From positions 1-30,477 of the IMG/VR virus record IMGVR_UViG_3300019752_000016: 30,477 nt of DNA; one strand, written 5' to 3'. The translations under genes and the position numbers were made by a program. The DNA is from a virus. Of the stretch, positions 1 to 6,986 are shown piece after piece; the stretch's first letter is position 1; each line of letters starts with the position of its first letter. Below the pieces are notes generated by a model. That model worked only from the letters and a program-made list of their open reading frames with translations. It was not told the origin of the DNA and searched no databases.

Positions 1-12
1 ATAAAAGAACAG

Positions 13-195
13 GTGATCGAACCAGTATTAAATAACCCTAAGACTCAAGCATTTATCGCAAGTGCTACAGTGGGGGTTAGCGCTGGTTCAAGTACCATTG
101 AAAACCTCCAAAACATATTCGGCTTAATTGGTACTATTCTAGGCTGTATCTTAAGCGCTGTATTGATTTATAAGAATTTAAAGCAGAAGAAATAA
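13..195 (+). CDS. small membrane protein, holin-like
   Basis: A 60-residue protein with one clear hydrophobic segment (about residues 34-54, NIFGLIGTILGCILSAVLIY) followed by a basic tail (KNLKQKK). A small size, one membrane span and a positively charged C-terminus fit phage holins, and the gene lies directly upstream of the terminase genes, where holins are sometimes found. The GTG at 13 is the first start codon, but the frame stays open to the window edge and no convincing ribosome binding site fits in the 12 visible bases, so the true start may lie outside. Holin function is inference from topology and position. Any small phage membrane protein would look similar. Confidence 0.5.
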   Translation: MIEPVLNNPKTQAFIASATVGVSAGSSTIENLQNIFGLIGTILGCILSAVLIYKNLKQKK

Positions 196-209
196 ACGGT
201 TTATAGTGC

Positions 210-247
210 GCCTCAGGCTATATAAAACCCCTGTGCAATACTGAGGC
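210..247. repeat. inverted repeat GCCTCAG/CTGAGGC
   Basis: A perfect 7-bp inverted repeat (210-216 with 241-247) with a 24-nt loop lies between the holin-like gene and the small terminase gene, immediately before the terminator-like hairpin at 253. It could form an RNA stem in the transcript. Packaging (pac/cos) sites often lie near terminase genes, but nothing else here supports that reading. Confidence 0.35.
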
Positions 248-252
248 AACCT

Positions 253-275
253 AAAGACTTGATTGTCTTTTTTTT
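253..275 (+). terminator. weak rho-independent terminator before terS
   Basis: AAAGAC (253-258), a 6-nt loop and GTCTTT (265-270) run into an uninterrupted T tract to 275. The stem is short and AT-rich, so termination would be partial. It would separate the holin-like gene from the terminase/head genes or let some transcription through. Confidence 0.45.
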
Positions 276-310
276 GGGGTTTTAAAAGCAAAAACGAGTG
301 AGATACGAGA

Positions 311-784
311 ATGCCAGAGTTTACAGAAGATAGGCAGCCAGAAAAACGCAGAGGCAGAAGCACTAAAAATAAGATACTCGATGCAATTAAGAGCGAGTCT
401 GTAAAAGACCTCATTGGATTGCATGGAGAGCCTACGCGCGAACAAGCAGAGAATGCTTTCTTTTCACATATAGCCAAACGAGCTTTTAATATTGATGACA
501 AAGACTCAGGCCAGATGCTTAAGGTATTAGCAGACAAAGGGTGGTCTAGTGTTAAGCCTACAATGGAAAGGGTTGAGTTTGAGTTTGATTCTACTACCAC
601 ACCAGATAAGCAAGCTGCTCAGGTATTGGATGCAGCCAGTAAGGGCTTAATCTCTCCTGATGTTGCCAATATGTTTATCGACTCAATATCTAAGATGCTT
701 AAGATTGATGAAATCACGGTGATTAAGAATCGACTAGAAGCAATTGAGAAGGCATTAGATGAACGCAATTCTAAAGAAGCTTGA
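311..784 (+). CDS. terS: terminase small subunit (putative)
   Basis: 157 residues, close in length to P22 gp3 (about 160). The N-terminus is basic (KRRGRSTKNKILDAIK), as expected for a DNA-binding start, and the C-terminal third is predicted helical and charged (IKNRLEAIEKALDERNSKEA). The main evidence is position: it directly precedes and overlaps by 26 nt the large terminase gene. Small terminases recognise the packaging site and stimulate the large subunit. There is no diagnostic sequence motif, so the call rests on context and size. Confidence 0.75.
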   Translation: MPEFTEDRQPEKRRGRSTKNKILDAIKSESVKDLIGLHGEPTREQAENAFFSHIAKRAFNIDDKDSGQMLKVLADKGWSSVKPTMERVEFEFDSTTTPDKQAAQVLDAASKGLISPDVANMFIDSISKMLKIDEITVIKNRLEAIEKALDERNSKEA

Positions 785-2363
785 TCAATTAGAGTCGATT
801 ATAGTTACATCAGCAGGTAGCGGCCTATCAACACCATTCGGTTTATACGAACCTACAGAGAGTGGCCCTAGGTTAGTTAGGACTATTAAATATAAGAATG
901 GCGAATGGGTTGAGACTGACGACAAACCTCTGGCTACAATTCCCATTAAGCTTGAGCCTGTATTGACACGACCTAAGCGGTTTATTGTTATCATTGGTGG
1001 TCGTGGCTCAGGTAAATCTCAGACAGTTGGCCAAATATGCGTAGTTGATATGCATGACCGTGGCATTAAAACTGCCTGCTTTCGTGAATTCCAAAACTCT
1101 ATTGATGACTCAGTGCAAAGCCTATTAGCTAATCAGATTAGAAAGATTGGCCTAGATGGTTTTACCTTCACAAATACCGCGGTTAAGTCTAGCAATGGCG
1201 CAGAGGCTAAATTCAAGGGTTTAGCTCGTAATCCTGACTCTATGAAGTCAATGGATGGGTTTAAACGATTCTGGACAGAAGAAGCACAAGCAACATCAGA
1301 GAATAGCCTCAAGCTGTTAACACCTACAATGCGTGAAGCAGGTGGCTCAATGATATTCACTGCTAACCCTGCATCAAGTGAGGACCCGTTTTCTAAACGA
1401 TTTATTACACCTTTCAGGGAGGCTTTAGACCGTGATGGCATTTATGAAGACGACCTCCACTTAGTCATTGATATGAACTACACGGACAATCCATGGTTCC
1501 CAGAAGACTTGGACCAAGAGCGAAAGTGGGACCATGATAATCTGCCTAGGGCATTATATGACCATATCTGGATGGGGCAGTTTAATGACTCCATACCCAA
1601 CGGCCTTATTATGTCTGAATGGTTTGATGCTTGTATAGATGCCCATGAAAAGCTAGGATTCAAACCTAGGGGTATTAAGAAGGTTACACACGACCCATCA
1701 GACCTTGGCCCGGACCCAAAAGCTTTATCAATGCGTCACGGTAATGTGATTATTCAGGTTGAAGAGCGTGAAGACTTAGACGTAAATGAGGGTATGGATT
1801 GGGCGACTGATTACGCTGTCAATAATAACGCAGACCAGTTCGAGTATGATGTAGGTGGTATGGGCGCAGGACTTAAGCGACAAGCTAATACTAACCTAGA
1901 TGGCACTAAGATTGATGTTTATCAGTTTAATGGCGCTGTAACTCCTGATATGGGTGATGCTATATATGCGCCTGCTATTGGTGAGAATGTCCAGAAGCAA
2001 AAGACTAATAAAGAAGTATTTAGGAACCTACGCGGGCAGTGCTATGCATCACTTAGAGATCGCGTATATTTAACTTATCGAGCTGTTGTGCATGGCGAAC
2101 TATGTGATCCTGAATTACTAATAAGCTTTAGTTCAGAGATAAAGCACTTGGGTAAGCTTAGGTCCGAGCTATGCCGAATCCCAATTAAGCCTAACGGCTC
2201 TGGCTTGTTTGAACTTTATACAAAGGATACAATGCGTACTAAGTTTAAGTTGTCAAGTCCTAACCTTTCCGACTGTGTTATGATGTCTGAAAGAATTCAT
2301 ATAAAACAGACTGTGATACAGGATATAAGCCACCTACATATAGGCTCTAGGAATCATTGGTGA
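759..2363 (+). CDS. terL: terminase large subunit
   Basis: 534-residue packaging motor that pumps DNA into the prohead and cuts the concatemer. A Walker A motif GGRGSGKS is at residues 80-87 and a Walker B/catalytic-carboxylate-like segment FWTEEAQ at 171-177. The C-terminal half carries acidic positions typical of the RNase H-like nuclease domain, such as FEYDVGGMGAG. The ATG at 759 lies inside terS and has GAGAAGG about 10 nt upstream, arguing for translational coupling. The portal gene follows 4 nt after the stop. The family assignment is firm; the exact subfamily (headful or cos) is not determined by eye, although P22-type neighbours suggest headful packaging. Confidence 0.96.
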   Translation: MNAILKKLDQLESIIVTSAGSGLSTPFGLYEPTESGPRLVRTIKYKNGEWVETDDKPLATIPIKLEPVLTRPKRFIVIIGGRGSGKSQTVGQICVVDMHDRGIKTACFREFQNSIDDSVQSLLANQIRKIGLDGFTFTNTAVKSSNGAEAKFKGLARNPDSMKSMDGFKRFWTEEAQATSENSLKLLTPTMREAGGSMIFTANPASSEDPFSKRFITPFREALDRDGIYEDDLHLVIDMNYTDNPWFPEDLDQERKWDHDNLPRALYDHIWMGQFNDSIPNGLIMSEWFDACIDAHEKLGFKPRGIKKVTHDPSDLGPDPKALSMRHGNVIIQVEEREDLDVNEGMDWATDYAVNNNADQFEYDVGGMGAGLKRQANTNLDGTKIDVYQFNGAVTPDMGDAIYAPAIGENVQKQKTNKEVFRNLRGQCYASLRDRVYLTYRAVVHGELCDPELLISFSSEIKHLGKLRSELCRIPIKPNGSGLFELYTKDTMRTKFKLSSPNLSDCVMMSERIHIKQTVIQDISHLHIGSRNHW

Positions 2364-2367
2364 ACAA

Positions 2368-4464
2368 ATGAAAGACACACAAGAAATCTTAATAGATTTT
2401 AGAGAGGCTCTAGGCTCAAGCAATAATGTCAATGAGCAATGCCTCAAGGATAATCAGTTTGCCAAGATTGCCGGCGCTCAGTGGGCTGGAAGTGATGCAG
2501 AGCAGTTCGCAAATAAGCCTAAACCTGAAAACAATAAGCTATTTAAGAATATAAACCGCTTGCTTGGCCAGTATCAGCGGATGGAAATGAATGCTCGTAT
2601 TGCTAGTGCCAGTGATATTGCAACGGATGAAGATGCAGACTTATTACAAGGTCGTTGGCGTAATGATTTTAATATGTCGGATGGTATTGAGGCGCTAAAC
2701 AATGCGGCAGACGAGGCGTTCTTTGGCGGCTTTGGTGCTGTTAAGTTGGTTGCCAAGTATGAAGACGAGGAAGACCCTAAACCTGAGAATCAATATCTAT
2801 GTATTGAGCCTATCTATTCAGCCCCTAGTTCGGTTGTATTTAGTGCTGGCGCCATTCGTAAGGACAAGCAAGACGCTAAACAGGCATGGCACCTTGTACG
2901 TGTTAATCGCAAGGAGACAGAGGAAACATACGGCGTAGATTTTTCTTCTTTCCCTGATGCAACTGATAGCGGTCTATTTGATTGGAAGACTGATAGCACA
3001 AAGGATGTTTACGTTGCTCACTATTACGAGGTGATTGAAAAAACCCTAACTGAGTACAAGTTCACAGAAGAAGGCATTGATCTGATTATCACTACTGGTG
3101 ACGGCATTAAAGACCAGTTCGGCAATCGCGTTGCCCGTGATGAATTATCAGAATTGCGCGAAGCATTTGAATATGAGCAATCACAGCGTAAAGTTAAATA
3201 TGTTGAGTACGCTTTAATCTCAGGCGATAAATTCCTAATTAAGCCAACAAAGACCCCGTTTAAATCTATTCCTGTTGTTCCTCAGTACGGTTATCACACG
3301 GTTATTAATGGCATTGAGTACTATTGCGGTGAAGTATGTCGACAGCGCGATAGTCAGCGTTTTGAGAATATGGGCTTCGGCGCTCTAATGGAGATCATGG
3401 CTCAGAGTCAGAAAGAAATTCCAGAATATACGCCAGAGCAAATCAATCGACATGCAAACTTCCACGCTAATAAAGATTTAGATAATCCTGCTTTCCTACT
3501 GTCTGACCCTATCAAGGATGCAAACGGTAATATCACGCATGTAGGCCCTATCGGTAAGCACATGCCGCCACAGATAGGTTCGGGCTTAGCCAGTGGCCTT
3601 CAATACCTACAGCAAAACATGGCAGAGCAATCCGGTACAGGACAAAGCACACTGCCAAGTAATACAGCAGCCGCAGCTATTCAGCAGGTCAATGAACGTC
3701 AAGATGATGCATTCCAGCCTTTATTCCAGAATGCAGTTCAAACCATCAAGGCATTATGTAAGGTATGGATTCCAGCAGCTCAGATGGTTTACTTCTCAGG
3801 TTCAAAGACTTTACGAATCCAAGGCCCAGATGGCTCATATAGTCAGGTTAAGACTTTGGAATATGCTGTTACTGATGAGGGTTTTGGGCCTTATAAGAAC
3901 GCTGCACGTGGGAAGTATGATGTTACCGTTAAGGTAGGCGAGTCTCATAAGTCGCAGAAAGAAGCAGACTTAGCAGGTGCTAAAGAATTGCTTCAATATA
4001 CCGACACTAGCACACCACAAGGCCAGATTGTTCTTATGTCTGCTATCCAGTCAACTACAGGCGAAGGTATGGCAGCAGCTCGCAAGATGGCACGATTTAA
4101 CGAGATTAAGATCATGATGATGGAAGGTATTGACCCAGATCTTAAAAACGATGAAGAGCGCCAATTTGCACAACGTACTATGCAGCAAATGCAAGCAGCT
4201 CAACAGAATCAGCAAAACCCACAGGTTATGTTGGCTCAAGCAGAAGCACAGGCCCGAATGATGGAAGGTCAAGCAGCTATCCAGAATGAAGTTAATGACG
4301 CACAGAAGATTCGCATTGATGAATTCAAAGCTATGACTGACCGTGAAAAGGTTAAGATTGATGCTGCTAAGGCTGGTGTATCTATTGAAAATACGCAGGT
4401 TAAAACTCAGGGTGAGCTAATTGATCAGCAGTTAAAGGTTAGTAATGCAATGATGGGGCGTTAA
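2368..4464 (+). CDS. P22-type portal protein
   Basis: 698 residues, close to P22 gp1 (725). The portal is the dodecameric ring at one capsid vertex through which DNA enters and leaves. The N-terminal region matches the P22-portal style (NRLLGQYQRMEMNAR, then acidic ATDEDADLLQGRW), and the segment around CRQRDSQRFENMGFGALME is typical of the family. The C-terminus is Gln/Ala-rich and predicted helical (MQQMQAAQQNQQNPQ, then alternating charged residues), which fits the P22 barrel extension. It sits between TerL and the scaffold/coat block, interrupted by the leftward cassette. Confidence 0.95.
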   Translation: MKDTQEILIDFREALGSSNNVNEQCLKDNQFAKIAGAQWAGSDAEQFANKPKPENNKLFKNINRLLGQYQRMEMNARIASASDIATDEDADLLQGRWRNDFNMSDGIEALNNAADEAFFGGFGAVKLVAKYEDEEDPKPENQYLCIEPIYSAPSSVVFSAGAIRKDKQDAKQAWHLVRVNRKETEETYGVDFSSFPDATDSGLFDWKTDSTKDVYVAHYYEVIEKTLTEYKFTEEGIDLIITTGDGIKDQFGNRVARDELSELREAFEYEQSQRKVKYVEYALISGDKFLIKPTKTPFKSIPVVPQYGYHTVINGIEYYCGEVCRQRDSQRFENMGFGALMEIMAQSQKEIPEYTPEQINRHANFHANKDLDNPAFLLSDPIKDANGNITHVGPIGKHMPPQIGSGLASGLQYLQQNMAEQSGTGQSTLPSNTAAAAIQQVNERQDDAFQPLFQNAVQTIKALCKVWIPAAQMVYFSGSKTLRIQGPDGSYSQVKTLEYAVTDEGFGPYKNAARGKYDVTVKVGESHKSQKEADLAGAKELLQYTDTSTPQGQIVLMSAIQSTTGEGMAAARKMARFNEIKIMMMEGIDPDLKNDEERQFAQRTMQQMQAAQQNQQNPQVMLAQAEAQARMMEGQAAIQNEVNDAQKIRIDEFKAMTDREKVKIDAAKAGVSIENTQVKTQGELIDQQLKVSNAMMGR

Positions 4465-4470
4465 GCCCCT
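4455..4470 (+). terminator. hairpin over the portal stop codon
   Basis: GGGGC (4455-4459), loop GTTAA carrying the TAA stop, and GCCCC (4465-4469), followed by a poor T tract (TTGTT). It lies between convergent genes. The stem is strong but the U tract is weak, so it may only slow rightward transcription. Confidence 0.4.
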
Positions 4471-4481
4471 TGTTCATCGTT

Positions 4482-4679
4482 TTAATTAATTTGCCTTTTC
4501 AGTTCCTTCCTTATAAGTCTCTTTAAGTCAATATGCTCAATTATTGAAGCTATTGAGAAAATCGAGCCAATTAAGACTGGTGCTATATCCCATTTTATTA
4601 ATGAAACAATAACACCTATAGTGATACCTACATAGCAACGCTCTTTGCTGTGCTGTAATACCTTTTGTTCGGCTATCAT
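4482..4679 (-). CDS. small membrane protein
   Basis: 65 residues with hydrophobic stretches at about 17-27 (YVGITIGVIVSLI) and 31-45 (IAPVLIGSIFSIASII), then a strongly basic tail (LKRLIRKELKRQIN). This looks like two short membrane helices with a cytoplasmic basic end. It is the last gene of the leftward cassette and its ATG overlaps the stop of the preceding gene by 4 nt (ATGA), so it is translationally coupled. The topology resembles small phage holin or superinfection-exclusion proteins, but no family is recognised. Confidence 0.65.
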   Translation of the reverse strand: MIAEQKVLQHSKERCYVGITIGVIVSLIKWDIAPVLIGSIFSIASIIEHIDLKRLIRKELKRQIN

Positions 4680-4915
4680 TCTTCTATCTCCGTGCTTGTT
4701 GGGAATACATATTCAGCTCCACATTCCCTATCTGAGCAGTAGATGCGGTCGTTGTCCCGTCCCTCGCCATAAAGCGAGATAGTATTAGCCTCGCATATTT
4801 CGCACTTAATGCCTATATCGGCTAGTTGTTCGAATATGGTCATGCCCTCTAAACTCTCAACCTCTGCCTTGAGCGATTCGTATTTTGCTTCCCAATCTAT
4901 TTTTCCTTTTATCAT
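4676..4915 (-). CDS. small Cys-pair (zinc-ribbon-like) protein
   Basis: 79 residues. The N-terminal half is predicted helical (DWEAKYESLKAEVESLEG) and is followed by two cysteine pairs, CEIC and CSDREC, about 19 residues apart, which could bind one zinc ion. No enzyme motif is present. Third in order from the promoter end of the leftward cassette after the methylase; coupled to the downstream membrane protein. Zinc binding is inferred from Cys spacing only. Confidence 0.65.
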   Translation of the reverse strand: MIKGKIDWEAKYESLKAEVESLEGMTIFEQLADIGIKCEICEANTISLYGEGRDNDRIYCSDRECGAEYVFPTSTEIEE

Positions 4916-4945
4916 ACATTCACCAAATCTATATGTGTCAGTTTA

Positions 4946-4966
4946 GCCATTCACAGTATGAATGGC
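4946..4966. repeat. inverted repeat GCCATTC/GAATGGC
   Basis: A perfect 7-bp inverted repeat with a 7-nt loop in the short gap between the methylase stop and the next leftward gene. It would form a hairpin in the leftward transcript. No T tract follows on that strand, so it is more likely an RNA-stability or translation element than a terminator. Confidence 0.4.
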
Positions 4967-4976
4967 GCGTAGCAGT

Positions 4977-5408
4977 CTATGGGTTGCCGAATACAACAAT
5001 CATGGAGTCGAGCATTACTGACGAGCTTTCCACATACTCGCCTTTCGCATTAAATCCTTTGAATTTAACCCGTCCGCGAAGAAATCTAACCTCGCTGGCA
5101 TTTGGCTTAATATAATCATGGAATAGCGCAGTGCTTGTTGAAACAGGTAGTAGCATTACACAAAGTCTGCCATTATTTGAGAATTCAATAGCCCGTTTAA
5201 CAAAAGCCTCTTTTTGTTTTCTGCTGTATGGGGGATTGATGAAATTACGCTCACCCCATTCAATCAAAAGCCCGTCATTGTCTGGTGTTATCTCACCATG
5301 ATTTATTGGGCAAGGGTCAAAATCAAAGTGAAATTCGTCATTCAGCTCGTCGTATAGGTCTTGTGGCGTTTTCCAGTTGTCACTATGTTTTATTGCTCTT
5401 TTTTTCAT
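4977..5408 (-). CDS. phage DNA N6-adenine methyltransferase (Dam family)
   Basis: 143 residues. It methylates adenine N6 in DNA using S-adenosylmethionine, probably to protect phage DNA or mask sites from host nucleases. The catalytic motif IV NPPYS is visible in ERNFINPPYSRKQKEAF, and the N-terminal WKTPQDLYDELNDEF...FDFDPCPIN segment is characteristic of the phage Dam family (Pfam DNA N-6-adenine-methyltransferase). Length and both ends look intact, with no truncation. It sits in the leftward cassette, has a GAGAGGAAGGG ribosome binding site and shares a duplicated leader with the next gene upstream. No restriction partner is visible, so it is an orphan methylase. Confidence 0.9.
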   Translation of the reverse strand: MKKRAIKHSDNWKTPQDLYDELNDEFHFDFDPCPINHGEITPDNDGLLIEWGERNFINPPYSRKQKEAFVKRAIEFSNNGRLCVMLLPVSTSTALFHDYIKPNASEVRFLRGRVKFKGFNAKGEYVESSSVMLDSMIVVFGNP

Positions 5409-5414
5409 CCCTTC

Positions 5415-5434
5415 CTCTCCTCTCGTTTATGGTG
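5415..5434 (-). repeat. duplicated leader, copy 1
   Basis: CTCTCCTCTCGTTTATGGTG on the plus strand is identical to 5632-5651. Read leftward it is a purine-rich leader (CACCATAAACGAGAGGAGAG) that contains the Shine-Dalgarno of the methylase gene. The duplication suggests that the two genes share a translational control element, or that cassette genes were inserted by recombination at this short repeat. Confidence 0.7.
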
Positions 5435-5439
5435 TGTTA

Positions 5440-5628
5440 TTAATCACTGTATTCATTACTATAGCCACTATCAGCCAAGCACAATCTTCCAGCTATGTGC
5501 AACGATTGTGCTAAGCCGTTAGGAACTAATCCAAATAGACTATCTACCCATGATAGACCGTCCCATTTAAAAACGTATTCCTTGCCGTCACTTCCTATCA
5601 ACAGATAAAAACAGCCTTCTTCCATCAC
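5440..5628 (-). CDS. hypothetical protein
   Basis: 62 residues with no recognised family. The sequence looks like a small beta-rich fold (CFYLLIGSDGKEYVFKWDGLSWVDS). It is preceded by the same GAGAGGAGAG leader as the methylase gene, which supports translation. Second gene of the leftward cassette. Confidence 0.6.
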   Translation of the reverse strand: MMEEGCFYLLIGSDGKEYVFKWDGLSWVDSLFGLVPNGLAQSLHIAGRLCLADSGYSNEYSD

Positions 5629-5631
5629 TTT

Positions 5632-5651
5632 CTCTCCTCTCGTTTATGGTG
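5632..5651 (-). repeat. duplicated leader, copy 2
   Basis: Second copy of the 20-bp leader found at 5415-5434, here in front of the 62-residue hypothetical gene. The match continues imperfectly for another 5 bases (TGTTA versus CGTTA). Confidence 0.7.
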
Positions 5652-5658
5652 CGTTAGC

Positions 5659-5859
5659 TTAAGATGCCACCCATGTGGCTGTCTGCAAAACATTAACCCA
5701 GACAAAAAAACCAATCATCATAAGCAGCCTTGCTACGTCACTACCTACAGATGTTTCCTCCTTCCGCGGGTATTCGCATACTATCAGTTGCAATACAGCT
5801 AATGTTATCCCGATTAAGCCCATAACAAATGCGACCATTAGGTAGATGTTTACGTTCAT
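5659..5859 (-). CDS. small two-span membrane protein
   Basis: 66 residues with two hydrophobic segments, about 6-27 (LMVAFVMGLIGITLAVLQLIV) and 44-62 (LLMMIGFFVWVNVLQTATWV), linked by a charged loop. First gene of the leftward cassette, with an AAAGGAG ribosome binding site 7 nt before ATG, directly downstream of the repeated promoter module at 5888-5931. No family recognised. A membrane protein as the promoter-proximal gene of a moron-like cassette suggests superinfection exclusion or another host-altering role, but this is inference. Confidence 0.65.
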   Translation of the reverse strand: MNVNIYLMVAFVMGLIGITLAVLQLIVCEYPRKEETSVGSDVARLLMMIGFFVWVNVLQTATWVAS

Positions 5860-5887
5860 GTTTTTCTCCTTTGTTAATTGAAACCCT

Positions 5888-5931
5888 ACTCTAACACCTA
5901 GAATTTATAAATCATTGGCCAAAACTACCAA
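5888..5931 (-). promoter_or_regulatory. module A: leftward motif promoter
   Basis: An 18-bp motif TTGGTAGTTTTGGCCAAT is read leftward from 5931 to 5914. Exactly 20 nt later comes TAGAGT (5893-5888) as a -10-like hexamer, with a weak -35 (AATGAT) overlapping the motif end. It points at the leftward accessory cassette. The mirror copy at 5945-5962 is 13 bp away. The same arrangement recurs at 22752, 25293, 27529 and 28888. Confidence 0.75.
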
Positions 5932-5944
5932 AATTCGCTGATGC

Positions 5945-5988
5945 TTGTAAGTTTTAGCCAATCCTATAAAATACATGAATGGGAATCG
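5945..5988 (+). promoter_or_regulatory. module A: rightward variant motif
   Basis: Variant motif TTGTAAGTTTTAGCCAAT (5945-5962) in the opposite orientation to the leftward copy, 13 bp away. It faces the scaffold gene, but the hexamer 20 nt downstream (GAATCG) is poor; TATAAA at 5965-5970 is the only other -10 candidate. It may act mainly as the second half of a paired binding site rather than as a promoter. Confidence 0.45.
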
Positions 5989-6039
5989 CTGCGCCCATAA
6001 ATGCAGCGTATACGTTGACCATATGAGCGGAGAAACAAT

Positions 6040-6975
6040 ATGGATTCTGGAAATATGTCTGAAGTAGAAATTGAAAGCGTTCAACCTGATGAAGTTGTGG
6101 TGACTGAATCAGAGGAACTAGAAGCAACTGAGGCAACACCACAGGCCGAAGAAGCGGAAAGCACAGATCAGCCAGCGGTTTATATTGAAGATGAAGGCGA
6201 CCAGCAAGAAGAGCCTAAAAGCGGTGAGATGACAGAAGCCCAAATGCGGGCTGCTTGGAAAGAAGAACGCGAGAAGCGCAAGCGTAAGAATGCCGAATTA
6301 GAAGAAGAGAAGCGCACCAACGCTGAACTTTTAGAGCGCATTGAACGCACTGAAAAGCTAGCTTTAGAGCTTAGTGTAGGTAAGAAGCCTAATCCTTCTG
6401 ATTTTATTGATGCTCAAGATTACGCGGATGCGATGAGCCAATATGAAGAGAAGATGTCAGGCCTTAAGCCAGCACCAAAGCAGCAAGAGCAAGCAGAGCA
6501 GCAAATACAGCTTAGTGATGATCAGGAGTTCCACGCTGATAAGAGTCGTTTAGAGTTGCGAAAGCACCTACCTGACTACGATGAAGCAGAGGCAGAAGTT
6601 GATCAGTGGTTAGAGTCCAAGTTCCCTAATGGCAAAACCATTAAGGCGGGCGTAATCGCATTAACCCATGCCATGGATATTGATTACGCAAAGGCAATGT
6701 ATGCTGTCAATAAACTTCCAAAGGTCAAGGCTGAGCTTGAAGCAGCTAAAAACCAAATGGAAATCGCGGCAATTCTTAAAAAAGCAGCTAGTAAAGTTAA
6801 GGTTCGTCAACCCGCAAAGATTGAAACAAAACCAGAACCCACTCTTAGCAGTACTGGTTCGGTAAGTGCGGCGGCTCGTGAGCTTGAAAAAGCCCGTGAA
6901 GCTTATGCTAAAGATTCCAGTGTGGCGAACTTCAAGAAAGTCGCTGATGCTAAGAAAAAACTTAAAAGCTCATAA
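6040..6975 (+). CDS. scaffolding protein (P22 gp8-like)
   Basis: 311 residues, against 303 for P22 gp8. Scaffold directs coat assembly into proheads and then leaves. It has a very acidic, Glu-rich N-terminus, a long charged helical middle (EEREKRKRKNAELEEEKRT) and a basic C-terminal end (FKKVADAKKKLKSS), like the coat-binding basic helix of gp8. Position directly before the coat gene agrees. ATG 6040 follows AGCGGAG by a suitable distance; ATG 6055 is an alternative start. Sequence is low-complexity, so the call leans on composition, length and context. Confidence 0.88.
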   Translation: MDSGNMSEVEIESVQPDEVVVTESEELEATEATPQAEEAESTDQPAVYIEDEGDQQEEPKSGEMTEAQMRAAWKEEREKRKRKNAELEEEKRTNAELLERIERTEKLALELSVGKKPNPSDFIDAQDYADAMSQYEEKMSGLKPAPKQQEQAEQQIQLSDDQEFHADKSRLELRKHLPDYDEAEAEVDQWLESKFPNGKTIKAGVIALTHAMDIDYAKAMYAVNKLPKVKAELEAAKNQMEIAAILKKAASKVKVRQPAKIETKPEPTLSSTGSVSAAARELEKAREAYAKDSSVANFKKVADAKKKLKSS

Positions 6976-6986
6976 GGAATAACACG

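Noticed and set aside
210-247. Packaging (cos/pac) site at the left inverted repeat
   Set aside because: Only the position near the terminase genes supports it; no known site consensus can be recognised.
178-600. Leftward ORF of 140 codons opposite terS
   Set aside because: No ribosome binding site, composition of an antisense shadow, and it crosses the holin-terminase junction.
5945-5988. Strong rightward promoter for the scaffold operon at module A
   Set aside because: The hexamer at 20 nt (GAATCG) is poor. I kept the site as a motif copy with low promoter confidence.
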